From Rhizophagus irregularis (lineage: Eukaryota > Glomeromycota > Glomeromycetes > Glomerales > Glomeraceae), in contig NC_089447.1 in assembly GCF_026210795.1 (NCBI RefSeq), positions 2,234,501 through 2,298,500 on the forward strand: a DNA stretch of 64,000 nt. Direction: 5' to 3'. Position numbers and translations under genes: made by a program. Position 1 is the first letter of the stretch. Every line of letters begins with the position of its first letter. The notes under the pieces are model-generated. The model was not told the DNA's origin and made no database searches. It worked only from the letters and a program-made list of their open reading frames with translations. Positions 46,251 to 56,935 of the stretch are shown here, piece after piece.

Positions 46251-46790
46251 GATTTCTCCATATGTATTATACCTACACCCATGAAAATTAATATACAAGT
46301 AGTTTCGACCTTGTTGAACAATTTTCAATTAATTTAGAAAGTTGATTTCATTTGACTAAAGTGGTGAAATTACGCTCTAAAGTTAGTAAACAGAAAAAAG
46401 AAAAATTTGAAAGTTAGTACCATTATGAAAAATGTTGGTTTCTCCATATATATTATACTTACACCCATGAAAATTAATATACACGTAGTTTCAACCTTGC
46501 TGAACAATTTTCAATTAATTTAGATAGTTGATTTAATTTGACTAAAGTAGTAAAATTACGCTCTGAAGTTAATAAATAAAAAAACAATTTTGAAAGTTAG
46601 TACTATTATGAAAAATATGGGTTTCTTTATATGTATTATACCTACACTTATAAAAAATAATATACAAGTAGTTTTGGCTCTGTTGAACAACTTTTAATTA
46701 ATAAAAGAAATTGATTTCATTTGACTAAAGTAGAGAAATTACACTCTAAAGTTATTAAATAAAAAATATAAAACTTTAGGAGTTAAACAG
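46251..46790 (+). repeat. Satellite-like array, right part
   Basis: Continues the 190-bp unit interrupted at 43268, with about three diverged copies (TCCATATGTATTATACCTAC, TTTCATTTGACTAAAG, GAAAGTTAGTACC). Confidence 0.75.
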
Positions 46791-47530
46791 CTAGTAGTGT
46801 TATAAAAACACAAATTTCTCTATAAATTTCATTTCTAATTTATGAAATTGAATTGTATGGGTTTAATAATATGTTTGGAAAAAAAGTTACAGTTTAAAAA
46901 AATTCATAAAAAATTTTTATTTACGTGTATAAAATTGTGAACGTAATATAAACAAAATTAATATAAAACTAAAATTATAATATTACTGGTGAATTTCACC
47001 AGAGATAAATTCACTCCTAGTGAATTAATTTTAAATTAACCACTGGTTAATATAAAATTAATCCTTATATTAATTTTTTTAATTTTTTCAAAAAGTAAAA
47101 AAATACTAGTTCTAAATGACATCAAAATATGGCCTTAATATTTAAGTTTAACTACATGCATTTTTGTAATTTTATAATTTAAACCATTTATTAGCATTTT
47201 TTACTATATTTTAAAATTGTGATAATTTGGAAAATAAAATTTTCGGCCATCATTTATTCATTTTATTATATATTACAGATATTTAATATTTATTTTTTGG
47301 CACAATATTTGAATATTTTAAATTAAATTTACCAGTTGAACAATGCCAAATTAGGAACTAATCAGGTGACCAAATTCCATCTAATTGGTTTCTATTTTTT
47401 TTAATTTTCATCGATAAACTTAATTACTATTAAAAAATATTGCAAAAAGAGAATATTTAGGTTTTAATTGGAATATTTAATAGAATACAATCAGGTATTA
47501 ATAGTTACCAATAGAATATTTACTATTCAT
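46791..47530. other. AT-rich spacer
   Basis: No gene or RNA seen. A short imperfect palindrome with GGTGAATTTCACC lies near 46988. Confidence 0.4.
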
Positions 47531-48046
47531 CAGGAAATTTGTTTAGGTGTAATTTAGTGTAATATTTTGGAGATGGTGTAAAATTTTGAAATATTATACT
47601 AAAAACATAATATTACAAAAGTTTACGTTCTTAAATTTGAATATTTATAATGATTTAATAATATCTCACTATCTACTGATTCAATCAAGACGATCTATAG
47701 CTCATTGGAATCAGCTCATCAAGACGAATCAAATGGTAGTAAAATCACATCTTTACATTTGATAGATGACTTTCTATTAATTTAAAATTTTATTGCATAC
47801 TATAGAGCGTTTTATTAACTATAGAAATGCGATTTTACTACCATTCGATTCGTCTTGATAAGCTGATTTCAATGAACTATAAATCATCTTGATTGGATCA
47901 GTAGATAGTGAGATATTATTAAATTACTATAATTATTTAAATTTAAGAACGTAAACTTTTGTAATATTACGTTTTTAGTGTAATATTTCAAAATTTTACA
48001 CCACCTCCAAAATATTACACTAAATTATACCTAAACAAATTTTCTG
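47531..48046. mobile_element. Foldback MITE, 516 bp, arms of about 200 bp
   Basis: Left arm starting CAGGAAATTTGTTTAGG mirrors the right arm ending CCTAAACAAATTTTCTG. The arms pair for about 200 bases around a spacer of about 80. Each arm carries the ACCATT...GATTCGTCTTGAT hairpin-type motif (inverse near 47735, direct near 47838). A second, interrupted copy is at 52752-54075. Confidence 0.8.
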
Positions 48047-48272
48047 ATATTTGATATATTAGTATACCAATTGATAACAATAAAAAATCTTCTGATTGCC
48101 ATACATTTTTATTTAAAATTTACAGTTTTATTTAAAATATTAAAAATATTTAATATATTAAAAATTGTTTTTATTGAAATACCAATTGCTAAATTGTTAT
48201 TTATACTATTTAATTATCTTACTATTTAGTATTTACTGATACTATTATATTTAAAGGAAATGACACTTATAC

Positions 48273-48568
48273 AGGACCCTGGATATCTAATATAAAGGTC
48301 ATAATAGACTTTTGGCCAAAAACACCCCTTTTTACTAAAACTCAAAAAATCGTTTTTTTTAAATATCTCAGCATTCAGTGATTCAATTTTAATGAACATT
48401 TTTTTATTTTGTAGCCCTCATTTAGCTCTACAATTTAAAAAAAGTTCATCAAAATTAGCCCACTGGATGCTGAGATATTTACAAAAAATGATTTTTTGAA
48501 CTCCTGAAAAATGGGACAATCTGCCGAAAGTGTGACTTATGACCTGTTTTGGAAATATCCAGAGTCCT
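48273..48568. mobile_element. 296-bp MITE of the AGGAYCCC family with perfect 8-bp TSD
   Basis: Ends AGGACCCTGGATATC and the inverse of AGGACTCTGGATATTT. The TSD ACTTATAC is perfect (48265-48272 and 48569-48576). The inner parts are themselves inverted (ATTTTTTGAACTC / ACTCAAAAAATCG), so the whole element can fold back. It inserted at the end of a decayed coding remnant. Confidence 0.9.
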
Positions 48569-48588
48569 ACTTATACCTTTTTTTTTAT

Positions 48589-48910
48589 TTTGATCCTCTT
48601 CCGTCTTTCTTATTTTTATTTTCATTATTTTTATGATTTTGATCCTCTTCTTTTTGATTTTCATTATCTTTTTTCTCATTTTTATCCTCTTCTTCATCTT
48701 GATTTTTATTTTCTTTTTTAATTTAATCAGCTTCTTTTAGTAAAAAAGTATTTATTCTCATTATATTTCTTAATAAACTATTTTGAGGATTTATCGTAAC
48801 TATTTTTCATTCATCTTAAAGCATTAATTAGAACATTATTCTCATTAGTTGTGTATCTAATATTATATTTCCAATTTCTTATATGTTGAACTTTGATGAA
48901 GCTGCATTAT
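48589..48910 (-). pseudogene. Decayed coding remnant with acidic/Asn-Lys-rich tail
   Basis: On the minus strand a frame reads NPQNSLLRNIMRINTFLLKE, one stop, then a tail rich in Glu, Asp, Asn and Lys ending GRGSK and a stop. Upstream in another frame FIKVQHIRNWKYNIRYTTNE is coding-like. The family is not recognised. It looks like the C-terminus of a degraded transposon or repeated gene. Confidence 0.35.
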
Positions 48911-49698
48911 CAATGTAATTTTAAAGAAAGTATATAGCTATATAAAATAAAAATAGTATTAAATTAAGATATACTAATTAGTAAAAATTACTTAAATACT
49001 TATGAAAGATGATCTCTATATATTTGAGATTCTAGATAATAATCTTACATTTGTTTGGATTGATTTTATTGGTCTCTAATTCCTCTGAAACTCTGAAATG
49101 TAATATCAATTTTCAGTCTGAACAGATCAAAGCTTATTGTCGTAAAATTTATCTATCAATTAGTCCTTTAACATTAATAATTTGTCAATAGTTTTGATCT
49201 TCTTTTTTATTTTTAAATAAATAATAGAAATTTTTTTTTTTTTTAATCACAATGCATTTGATAGTTTATTAAATAATAAAATTAAAGCTAATTACAACTG
49301 TATAAAACTCTAAATAACTATCTAATATCATTAATTATTAAACTACTCGTCATGCATAAAAGCACCTCACATGTGCACTGTCGGGTAATTGCTTTTGCTC
49401 AGAGGGTAAGGAAAGCTTTAAACTTCCTATCTTAATGTAAAATGCCCCTCTTTCTTCATAAGGTTATCACAGGACCCATTACATCATAATCAAAAAAGAA
49501 AAAATTATTATAAGTTCCTGTAAAGTAAGTAAAATCGAATATTCAAATCGTCCCTTCTTGATACTTTCAACTAGAACCGATGTTGGGCATTCCATTCTAA
49601 CCAAGTTGTAGTATCTTGCAAACATAACATTAATTAACAAGACCAACCAGCTGCAGTGAGGAAAGTCTGTACGCTTATTGGATTTTTCTAACAAGGTA
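48911..49698. other. AT-rich DNA without clear genes
   Basis: No convincing frame, RNA gene or TIR. The piece 49340-49695 is richer in GC and may be remnant sequence into which the next element inserted. Confidence 0.35.
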
Positions 49699-50753
49699 CG
49701 GTGCAGAACCTCTATAATAGGAACTTAAAAAAATTTAAATAAAATTTGATTTTATGATTGGATTTTAATTTTATAAAAAAATCAAACTCTATTTATTAAA
49801 AAGAATTGATTTATAAAATAAAAAAAAAAGTCTCGATTTTTCAGATTATGTAAACGTCACAAGATACATATATTAACCAATCAGAAATTAGGATTTTATA
49901 AGTTATATGATATAAAATTTATTAAGGTTGCTTGCCAAAACTTAGAGGTTTAAGCAAGATGGCATTTTACCGAAAAGTGAAATTCTGCCAAAACTATATT
50001 AAAGTTATATTAAAAAACTGGCAAAACTTTGAAGAAAGGCGAAACTGCCGAAACTTATTATAAATGCTAAAACTGCCAAAACTCTGCCGAAACTATAATA
50101 AATCTATAGTAAAATTTTGACAAAACTAATCGTAGGATTTTGAAGAAGTTTAAACAAGCAACCTTAAAATTTATATAGTAATATATTTATTTATTGTATT
50201 TCATTATAAACTGATGAATCAGGTATACGATGATGAGATTTGTATTTTATTATATATATTTTTTGACCAAATTAAAGTAAAATTACTTAGTTTTTGAATT
50301 CTTTCATTTATAAATTCATCTGAACTGTCTTTTAAATATTCACTTAATGATATATAATTATCATCTATAACATTAAATTGACTTATATTTAAACAACCTT
50401 ATTCATTAAATCTTTTTTTGCAGTTTTAAAATTTTTTTTCTTCTTGGCATATTAAAAAAAAAATCTGTACATTAAATGTGGCTAAAAAAACCTGTAATAT
50501 AAAAATTTAAACTAGTCTCAATTTTGACTAAATTTAATCAATATATTTAAATTACAGATTTTTAAACAGCTAAAACTCAGCCAAAATTTAATTTAGAAAA
50601 AAAATAACCGATAATTTTTAAAGCTAATGGTCATATCTATAAAAATTATCGGTTAAATTTTTTACTTTAATATAAAAAAATTTTTTTTTTAGGAATTTAT
50701 AATCAATCAATTGTTATTATACATAAATAGTTGAGTATAGAGGTTCTGCACTA
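49699..50753. mobile_element. TA-flanked element with pogo/mariner-like ends (GTGCAGAACCTCTATA)
   Basis: The inverted repeat GTGCAGAACCTCTATA is perfect at 49701-49716 and 50736-50751. TA lies just outside the element ends. A minus-strand coding remnant at about 50218-50450 (MPRRKKILKL, LSEYLKDSSDEFINERIQKL) may be part of its lost protein. A hAT MITE sits inside at 49923-50166. Confidence 0.65.
49923..50166. mobile_element. 244-bp non-autonomous derivative of the hAT element at 6597-11075
   Basis: Ends TAAGGTTGCTTGCC and the inverse TAAGGTTGCTTG match the autonomous hAT. The perfect 8-bp TSD is AAATTTAT (49915-49922 and 50167-50174). The interior is made of degenerate GCCGAAAC motifs like the hAT subterminal clusters and has no coding region. 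It would have been moved by the hAT transposase in trans. Confidence 0.9.
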
Positions 50754-51161
50754 TACTATTAAAGAAGGTCCCATTTACATGTAGAAGTTTGAATGTCAGT
50801 GTCAGGTATGGTATAAGCTATTAGATGTTTAGACACACAACGATAATAGCTAAACACTAACAATCTCCATAATCCAATGTCGATGATTAAACCCTTACTG
50901 TAAGTTCTATTCATATAATATAATTGTAATCATGTTAAATCTAATTTAAAAGTTGATTTAAAAGAAAAAATAACAAATAATAAAAAAAAGAAAAAATAAA
51001 AGTAAAAATAAAATTCTATGTATTTATCTATAAAAACTATTATGAACATTTTAAGCGTTAAATCTGACAGCTTGTCTCTATTCCTTAAAGCCTTTGGTGA
51101 ATATGAGTTGAATTCTATGAGATCAAGGTGCAGTGTCATCCATTATTTAAAGAGAGCAGTA

Positions 51162-51684
51162 CACAGTGAAATTCGATAAACCGGATATTCGATAAACCGG
51201 ATTTGGGCCTAAACTGGACTTTTTTGCTGGAACCAAATCACGTATATTAAAATAGGCTTGATATACCGGAGTTTACTAGTAAAAGCTCGATATTCGCTAT
51301 AACGGATCAATTTTCTAACCAGCTATAGTAAAAATGATTCGATAAACCGGATCACGTGACTGAGAACCAATAAAATTTAAGTAACGTGATGCGGTAAATC
51401 TTAAATTTGGCCGGAATTATAAAAATCTTAATTCCGGCTGAAGTTAAGTATTACTTATATATTCAATTAAAATATTTTATATTCATTTTCATGACCTCTA
51501 TTACTTAAAACTAGATGAAAAAATCAAATTATAGTGTATATTAGTTTTATTAGCATGAAAATTTTTTAAAAATTCAATATAATAGATTTTCAATATATCG
51601 AAATTTTTTCGCTAAACCGGATATCCCGATAAACCGGATATTTTTAGTAGAACCGATAGATCCGGTTTATCAAATTTCACTGTG
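51162..51684. mobile_element. 523-bp pogo/Tc1-mariner-type MITE
   Basis: Ends CACAGTGAAATTCGATAAAC and the inverse of CACAGTGAAATTTGATAAAC, with TA on both sides (51160-51161 and 51685-51686). The ATTCGATAAACCGGAT motif repeats several times inside near both ends. Non-coding. Confidence 0.9.
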
Positions 51685-51719
51685 TATATGCATTTTCACA
51701 GGGAAGGCACAACATTCAG

Positions 51720-52300
51720 CCTGTTGAATTTTTATTAGTTCTGATAAAATTTTCAAATCCAGTGTCACTTATTGGGTATTGCCTAATACGGAAGGCTTCC
51801 TCTGTATTTATTATTAATCGTAAATAAGTCAAGAGGTTTTAGAATGTGATCAAAAAGACGTCCAATAGGAGTAGAGAATGTGTTCAGAATTGTTTATTTG
51901 GTGATTTTCTTGTGAGCTTGATACGTTTCTTTTTCAGAAAGGACCTTAGAAAAAAGAAAGAGATTATATTGTTCATAGATTTAGAGAGAGCCAGCTGATA
52001 TATTTCTAGAGTGTCATTTAAGACCTTGTAAAGATATCGTCCATAAGATTTTCGTAAGTGTGGGGTAGTCTTTTCGTATTTCACTTGGACTTTCTCCAAA
52101 ATATCAAAGTAGGTAGGGTCACCTTTGTAGAGAACATTTTCCTTCATATATTGTAGAAACTTTTTGTCCAAAAAAAGTTTGTTAGAAGTCCGTCTTTCTA
52201 TATTGCTTTTATTCGTAAAAATTCACTTAATATTATTGCCAGTCTTGAGGTATTCACATTTTTAAGAAGGTGTCCTTTTCTTGTTTTGCTGGGCGATACG
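51720..52300 (-). pseudogene. Decayed coding remnant, unknown family
   Basis: A minus-strand frame at 51884-52171 reads KKFLQYMKENVLYKGDPTYF... and HLRKSYGRYLYKVLNDTLEIYQLALSK. Flanking frames add TSRLAIILSEFLRIKA upstream and STPIGRLFDHILKPLDLF downstream, with shifts and stops. The sequence is clearly protein-derived, but I do not recognise it. Confidence 0.45.
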
Positions 52301-52751
52301 TCAATATAAACAAAGTCCAAAAATTACAAGTTAAAAACATGTTAAAAATATGTGAAAAATAAAATGAAACTATACTAAAAACTCATAAGAGTTATTTCTG
52401 TCAAGATAAACTTGAAGTATAAGTGTATTATTTAAAGTATTAAAGTATTAGAAGTGAAAGTATATAAAAAAAATAAATAAAAATAAAAATTTTTGTTTAT
52501 AAAAAAAATGGTCATGAACAGTAGCGAAAAGAGTTTCCATCTATTAGATAGAAAATATTTATTAATAAGAAAAAATAATATTAAACAAAATAATTTAATA
52601 TTTACATCACTTTATTGGAAATTTATATGCCATTTTCTTTTATCATTTTCTATCCAATTTGTATTTTGACTTGCATTAAGAAGTTTCTTTTGTTATATTC
52701 ATATATTATATGTTTAATAATACTATCAGTTATTAGGAAGAATTTCTTCAT

Positions 52752-54075
52752 CAGGAAATTTGTTTAGGCATAATTTAATGTAATATTTCGGAGGTGATGT
52801 AAAATTTCGAAATATTACACTAAAAATGTAATATTACAAAAGTTTACACTCTTAAATTTAAATAATTATAGTAATTTAAGAATATTTTGCTATCTACTAA
52901 TTCAATCAAGACAATCTATAGCTCATTGGAATCAGCTCATCAAGATAAATCGAATGGTAGTAAAATCACATCTTTACGTTCAATAGATGACTTTCTATTA
53001 ATTTAAACTTTATTGCATATTATAGAGTAAAGATGGTCATCGGTCCTAAAAGACTGCAGTCCTACGGTTCTACACCATAAAAAGACAGACCGGTCTGTCT
53101 TAATGTAGGACTGCAGTCTTTCAGTCCTGTTTCATATATAATAAGACTGTTAGTCTTTTTATTTAAGGATCACAGTCTTTTTAAAACCGATTGGTCTTTT
53201 TTCTTTTTTTTTGCAAATAAAATTTTTTTTTCCCTAAACTTTATTAGAAAATCATTTTCGGTTTAATTCTAATTATATTTATGCAAAAATATTTTTTTAT
53301 AATCATGATATTGCGTTTTAGTTTTTTCTGAAGTCTTTCGAAATTATAGTTTCAAAAATTTAAAGTTTTGAGACAAAAAAACTTTAAAACGTAATATTTC
53401 GTCATTCAGTAATTATAAAGGGATGTAACTACCACCATTCAAATCATCTCAATGAGATGCGTAAAATGATATTAAAATCATGATTTTAGAATTAATAGAA
53501 AAAAATTATGTCAGCAAAACTATTTGATAACAAATTCAATAATTACCAGCTATATATCGATCCTAGAAATATGATTTAGATACCATTTGACGCATCTTGT
53601 TGAGACGATTCGAATGGTGGTGGTTTCATCCTTTTATGATCACTGGATGACAAGATATTCCGCTTAAACGCTTTTTCAGAGTTTGCATTTTGACAGGCAA
53701 TTCTACAAGTAGGGAGAAGTGATTGTCATTATCAATTGGTTTGGAATTGGTCAGTCTTTATATTATTTTATAAAGACCTTAATCAGATTAATAGATTTAT
53801 TTAATATAAAAATCATTTATTATATGAAGACCGGTATGAAGACTGGTCAGTTCTCAAGACCAGTGCTATTGCGTCACAAAAAAATGCAAGACCACAGTTC
53901 GGTCCTACAAGTTCTGAGACTGACCAGTTTAGGACTGAGTAAGACTGGTAAGACTGATGACCATCCTTACTATAGAGCGTTTTATCAACTGTAAAAATGC
54001 GATTTTACTACCATTCGATTTGTCTTGATGAGCTGATTCCAATGAGCTATAGATCATCTTGATTGGATCAGTTAC
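52752..54075. mobile_element. Second foldback MITE copy, interrupted by a hAT-type element
   Basis: The left arm from CAGGAAATTTGTTTAGGC is closely similar to 47531-47800. After TATAGAG at 53027 it is broken by the 942-bp hAT-type element and resumes at 53970 with TATAGAGCGTTTTATCAACTG and the right-arm start. Most of the right arm beyond 54075 is lost. Confidence 0.8.
53028..53969. mobile_element. 942-bp non-autonomous hAT-type element with GACTG-rich subterminal regions
   Basis: Ends TAAAGATGGTCATC and the inverse of TAAGGATGGTCATC fit the hAT YARNG pattern. The flanking 8-mers TTATAGAG and CTATAGAG are a TSD with one mismatch; the MITE copy at 47531 shows the unoccupied sequence CTATAGAG. 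Subterminal regions hold many AGACTG/CAGTCT and GACCGGT motifs in both orientations. The open frame at 53719-53994 follows these repeats and is not a gene. Confidence 0.85.
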
Positions 54076-54164
54076 TATTCACAAATAAGTTTGTAATCAA
54101 TTGTATCAGTATTTTAAGAATTTTAATTCTATCTATCACCAGTTTTAATTTTTAACATCTCCAC

Positions 54165-55059
54165 TAAGGCTCCGATTAGTTTAGTTCAGTACGGTTTTTA
54201 TCAAAACTAAAACTGAACTGAATTGATTGGTATCAGTATTGTTAATTACTGAAACCAATCAGTTTCAGTAATCATCAATACTGAAACTGACTGGTAAATA
54301 CCAAAAACTGAACTGATTTACCAATTCATTATTAGTTTAGTTTTTAACGTTTTTGCAAAACATTTTTTTAATTAATTAACTAATAAAAAATATTTCGATT
54401 AAATTATTGAAAAAAAATGTTACAAAACATTTTTTTTTAAATAAATTAACAAATAAAAATGGTTCGCAACATTTTTATTAAATTACAAAAAAAATGTTGT
54501 GAAACATTTTTTTTTAATTAATTAACTAATAAAAAATGTTTTGTAATGTTTTCTATTATATTATCGAAAAAAACGTTGTAAAATGTCTTTTTTTTAATAA
54601 ATTAACAAATAAAAACATTTTGCAACATTTTTATTAAATTATCAAAAAAAAAATGTTGTGAAATGTTTTTTTTAAAATTAATTAATTAATAAAAATGTTT
54701 TGTAACGTTTTTATTAAATTATCAAAAAAAAATATTATGAAACGTTTTTATTAAATTGTCAAAAAAATGTTTTGTGATGTTTTTTATCATGACACAAAAT
54801 GTTCAGCAAATCAGTTCAGTAAATTTACTGAAATGATCAGTAAAATTTACTGAAGTGATCGGTAAAATTTACTGAAATGATCAGTAAAATTTACTAAAAC
54901 TGATACCAAAAATATCAGTTCAGTAAATTAGTTCAGTAAATTGCAAAACCAATACTGAAACTAAAGTTACCGAAACTGATCAGTAAATTTACCAAAAGGT
55001 TCAGTTTGATAAATCAGAATACCAAAACCATTCTAATACCAAAACTAATCAGAGCCCTA
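54165..55059. mobile_element. 895-bp non-autonomous hAT-type element with tandem AAATGTT repeats
   Basis: Ends TAAGGCTCCGATTAGTTT and the inverse of TAGGGCTCTGATTAGTTT. TSD ATCTCCAC/ATCTCCAT differs in one base and fits the hAT target pattern nTnnnnAn. Subterminal TTTACTGA/TCAGTAAA motifs are abundant. The centre (54340-54780) is a diverged tandem array of about 105-bp units built on AAAAAATGTT. Non-coding. Confidence 0.85.
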
Positions 55060-55255
55060 ATCTCCATATCTACTACCTAATCGTATATCTTAAAAAGGTC
55101 TTGAAATATCAATCAAATATATTTTTTATTGACTTTAGCGTCTTCTATACAAGTATTGATAATCTGTAATAATATTTCCGTGGATCTGCTAAGTAATACC
55201 GCATGATTATCACAGGACCCCGGACATCTCTAAAACAAGTCATAAGTCACACTTT

Positions 55256-56149
55256 TAAGTAAACATGACATAGCAGTTTTTATCTTTATTAATTATTTAT
55301 CAAACTTTACAAATTTACATACAAGAAAAAAGAAAATAAAATAAAAACTAACTAAAAACAAAGCTATATAATCTTCTAGAAAGAAATTAAAATTAAAAGA
55401 AAATTCAAAAAGAAAAATCGCTAATACTAATACTTTCTAGATCTTCCTCCTTGATATATTCCAACTAAAGTAAAAGCAACTATGCTAACAAGATAACAAA
55501 TGACGCACTCACTATTAAAATCGACACTCCATCCTGCAAAAGCTGTTATCAAGTAGTACTGTTAGATAACCCATAAAACCTGAAATGTGATTAAACCAAG
55601 ATAATCCATATTGCATCGAGTTTTTTAACCAATCAGTTCTGGAGTCATGTGAACTAACATGAGTTAGAAGTGGTAAAGACAAATAAGGTAGGTACGAAGA
55701 TTTGGGCAAACTGGCAAACCTTTAGGCCTTGAGGAATTTTTAAGTTTTGAAGTAATGTTCATCACATGTTCCCATGATTCTTTATCATAAGAACGTAGAT
55801 TCCAAATTCTCTTCCAGAATTTGTTGATTAAGTTGTTTTGAATAGCAGCAATTACATTCATGGCAGTAAGACGAGGAATATTTAGATTCTCAAGTACTTC
55901 CAAAAAGGCAGAAGGCAAACAACCACAGACTAAACTATAAGAGGACCAGTTATTAGATAAGAAAGACCAACAGGGAAGAGAAGTGATTCTTTTAATTTGA
56001 ATGAAATAGTCACAATTAGCATTATCACCCACTTCTTTAAGTTTAGTTGTTAGTTGAGAAAATAGAGTTGTGTTAGTACGAAGAGTAAAATTTCTTCTGC
56101 AAAATTTTTGACCAAGGATTTACAAGAATAAGTTCAGCAGATTGGGATC
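55256..56149 (-). mobile_element. LINE-F: 5'-truncated LINE 3' end
   Basis: Minus strand. Coding part 56100-55510 (LRTNTTLFSQLTTKL, VGDNANCDYFIQIKRI, RLTAMNVIAAIQNN, WKRIWNLRSYDKESWEH) is a LINE ORF2 C-terminal region in two frames, followed by a 3' UTR. It is bracketed by AAGTCACACTTT (55244-55255) and AAGTTACACTTT (56150-56161). Confidence 0.65.
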
Positions 56150-56161
56150 AAGTTACACTTT

Positions 56162-56388
56162 TAGGCAAACATGGTATAGTAGCCTTTATCTTTATTAAAT
56201 TTTATCGAACTTTACAAATTAACATACATGATACATATGAAAAGAAAATAAAATAAAATACTAACTAAAAACAAAGCTATATAGTTTTCTAAGAAGAAAT
56301 TAAAATTAAAATGAAAATTTAAAGAAAATCGCTTAATACTAACACTTCCTAGATCTTCCCCCTTAATATATTGACAAAGTAAAAAAGT
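56162..56388 (-). mobile_element. Second, shorter LINE-F 3' end in tandem
   Basis: About 227 bases matching the 3' UTR of the LINE-F copy just before it, in the same orientation and after a second copy of the AAGTYACACTTT site. A third direct copy of the site at its right end is not visible. Confidence 0.65.
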
Positions 56389-56935
56389 GTGTTGCAACAG
56401 AATTGACGCATTTTTTGAGAGCTCAAAAAATCATTTTGTAAATATGCCAAATGTCCCCAGTAGTCGATTTCGATGAACTTTTTTTTAAAATTGTAGAGTT
56501 AAATGAGGGCTACAAAATAAAAAATTCTTCAAAATTGAATTACTAGATGTTGAGATATTTGCAAAATACGATTTTTTGAGTTTTAGTGAAAAGTAGTATT
56601 TTTGGCCAAAAGTCAGTTATAACTTGTTTTAGAGATGTCTGAGGTTTTATTACCACCTTTTAGTATATTTTTTTCTGCAATTACAGTTGATAACCTTTTT
56701 ATAATAATCTTAACTAACGTTTTTCTTAACATCTCTAAGAGTATTATAGGTTTTGTTTTAGTCAACATGTGTTCCATTTCATAGTCTTGAGTATAGGATA
56801 CAATAAGGCTTCTCTCCATTCACCCGGTATATCTTTTATTTGTAAACACATATTTGCTAATTTCAGCATTAAAGCCTTTATATTGGTATCCAAATGTTTT
56901 AACTCTTTAAGCATATATAGCAGTTATTTTTAAGT

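Larger units (their letters stand above)
55214..56648. mobile_element. AGGAYCCC-family MITE carrying two LINE 3' ends
   Basis: The left end AGGACCCCGGACATCTC and right end GAGATGTCTGAGGTTTT are diverged inverses. Flanking 8-mers ATTATCAC and ATTACCAC differ by one base. MITE sequence is 55214-55255 and about 56389-56648, closely related to the MITE at 48273 in inverse orientation. The rest is LINE-F sequence. Confidence 0.75.
54076..56935 (-). pseudogene. LINE-E reverse transcriptase remnant, split by several MITEs
   Basis: Minus-strand pieces in order: 56920-56650 (LKELKHLDTNIKAL, DIPGEWREA, then KPIILLEMLRKTLVKIIIKR and ILKGGN), 55205-55070 (STEILLQIINTCIEDA, then FQDLFKIYD in place of the RT Asp box) and 54160-54080 (LKLVIDRIKILKILIQLITNLF). 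They align in order with the RT of LINE-A around PRITLLETVRK, QDISKAFDS and LALDRLHIP. The insertions at 55214-56648 and 54165-55059 separate them. No intact ORF. Confidence 0.6.

Noticed and set aside
49340-49460. Possible structured RNA
   Set aside because: Some GC-richer text, but no tRNA boxes, rRNA signature or clean hairpin could be made out by eye.
53719-53994. 91-codon open frame
   Set aside because: It runs through the AGACTG subterminal repeats of a non-autonomous element; no domain and no partner gene.
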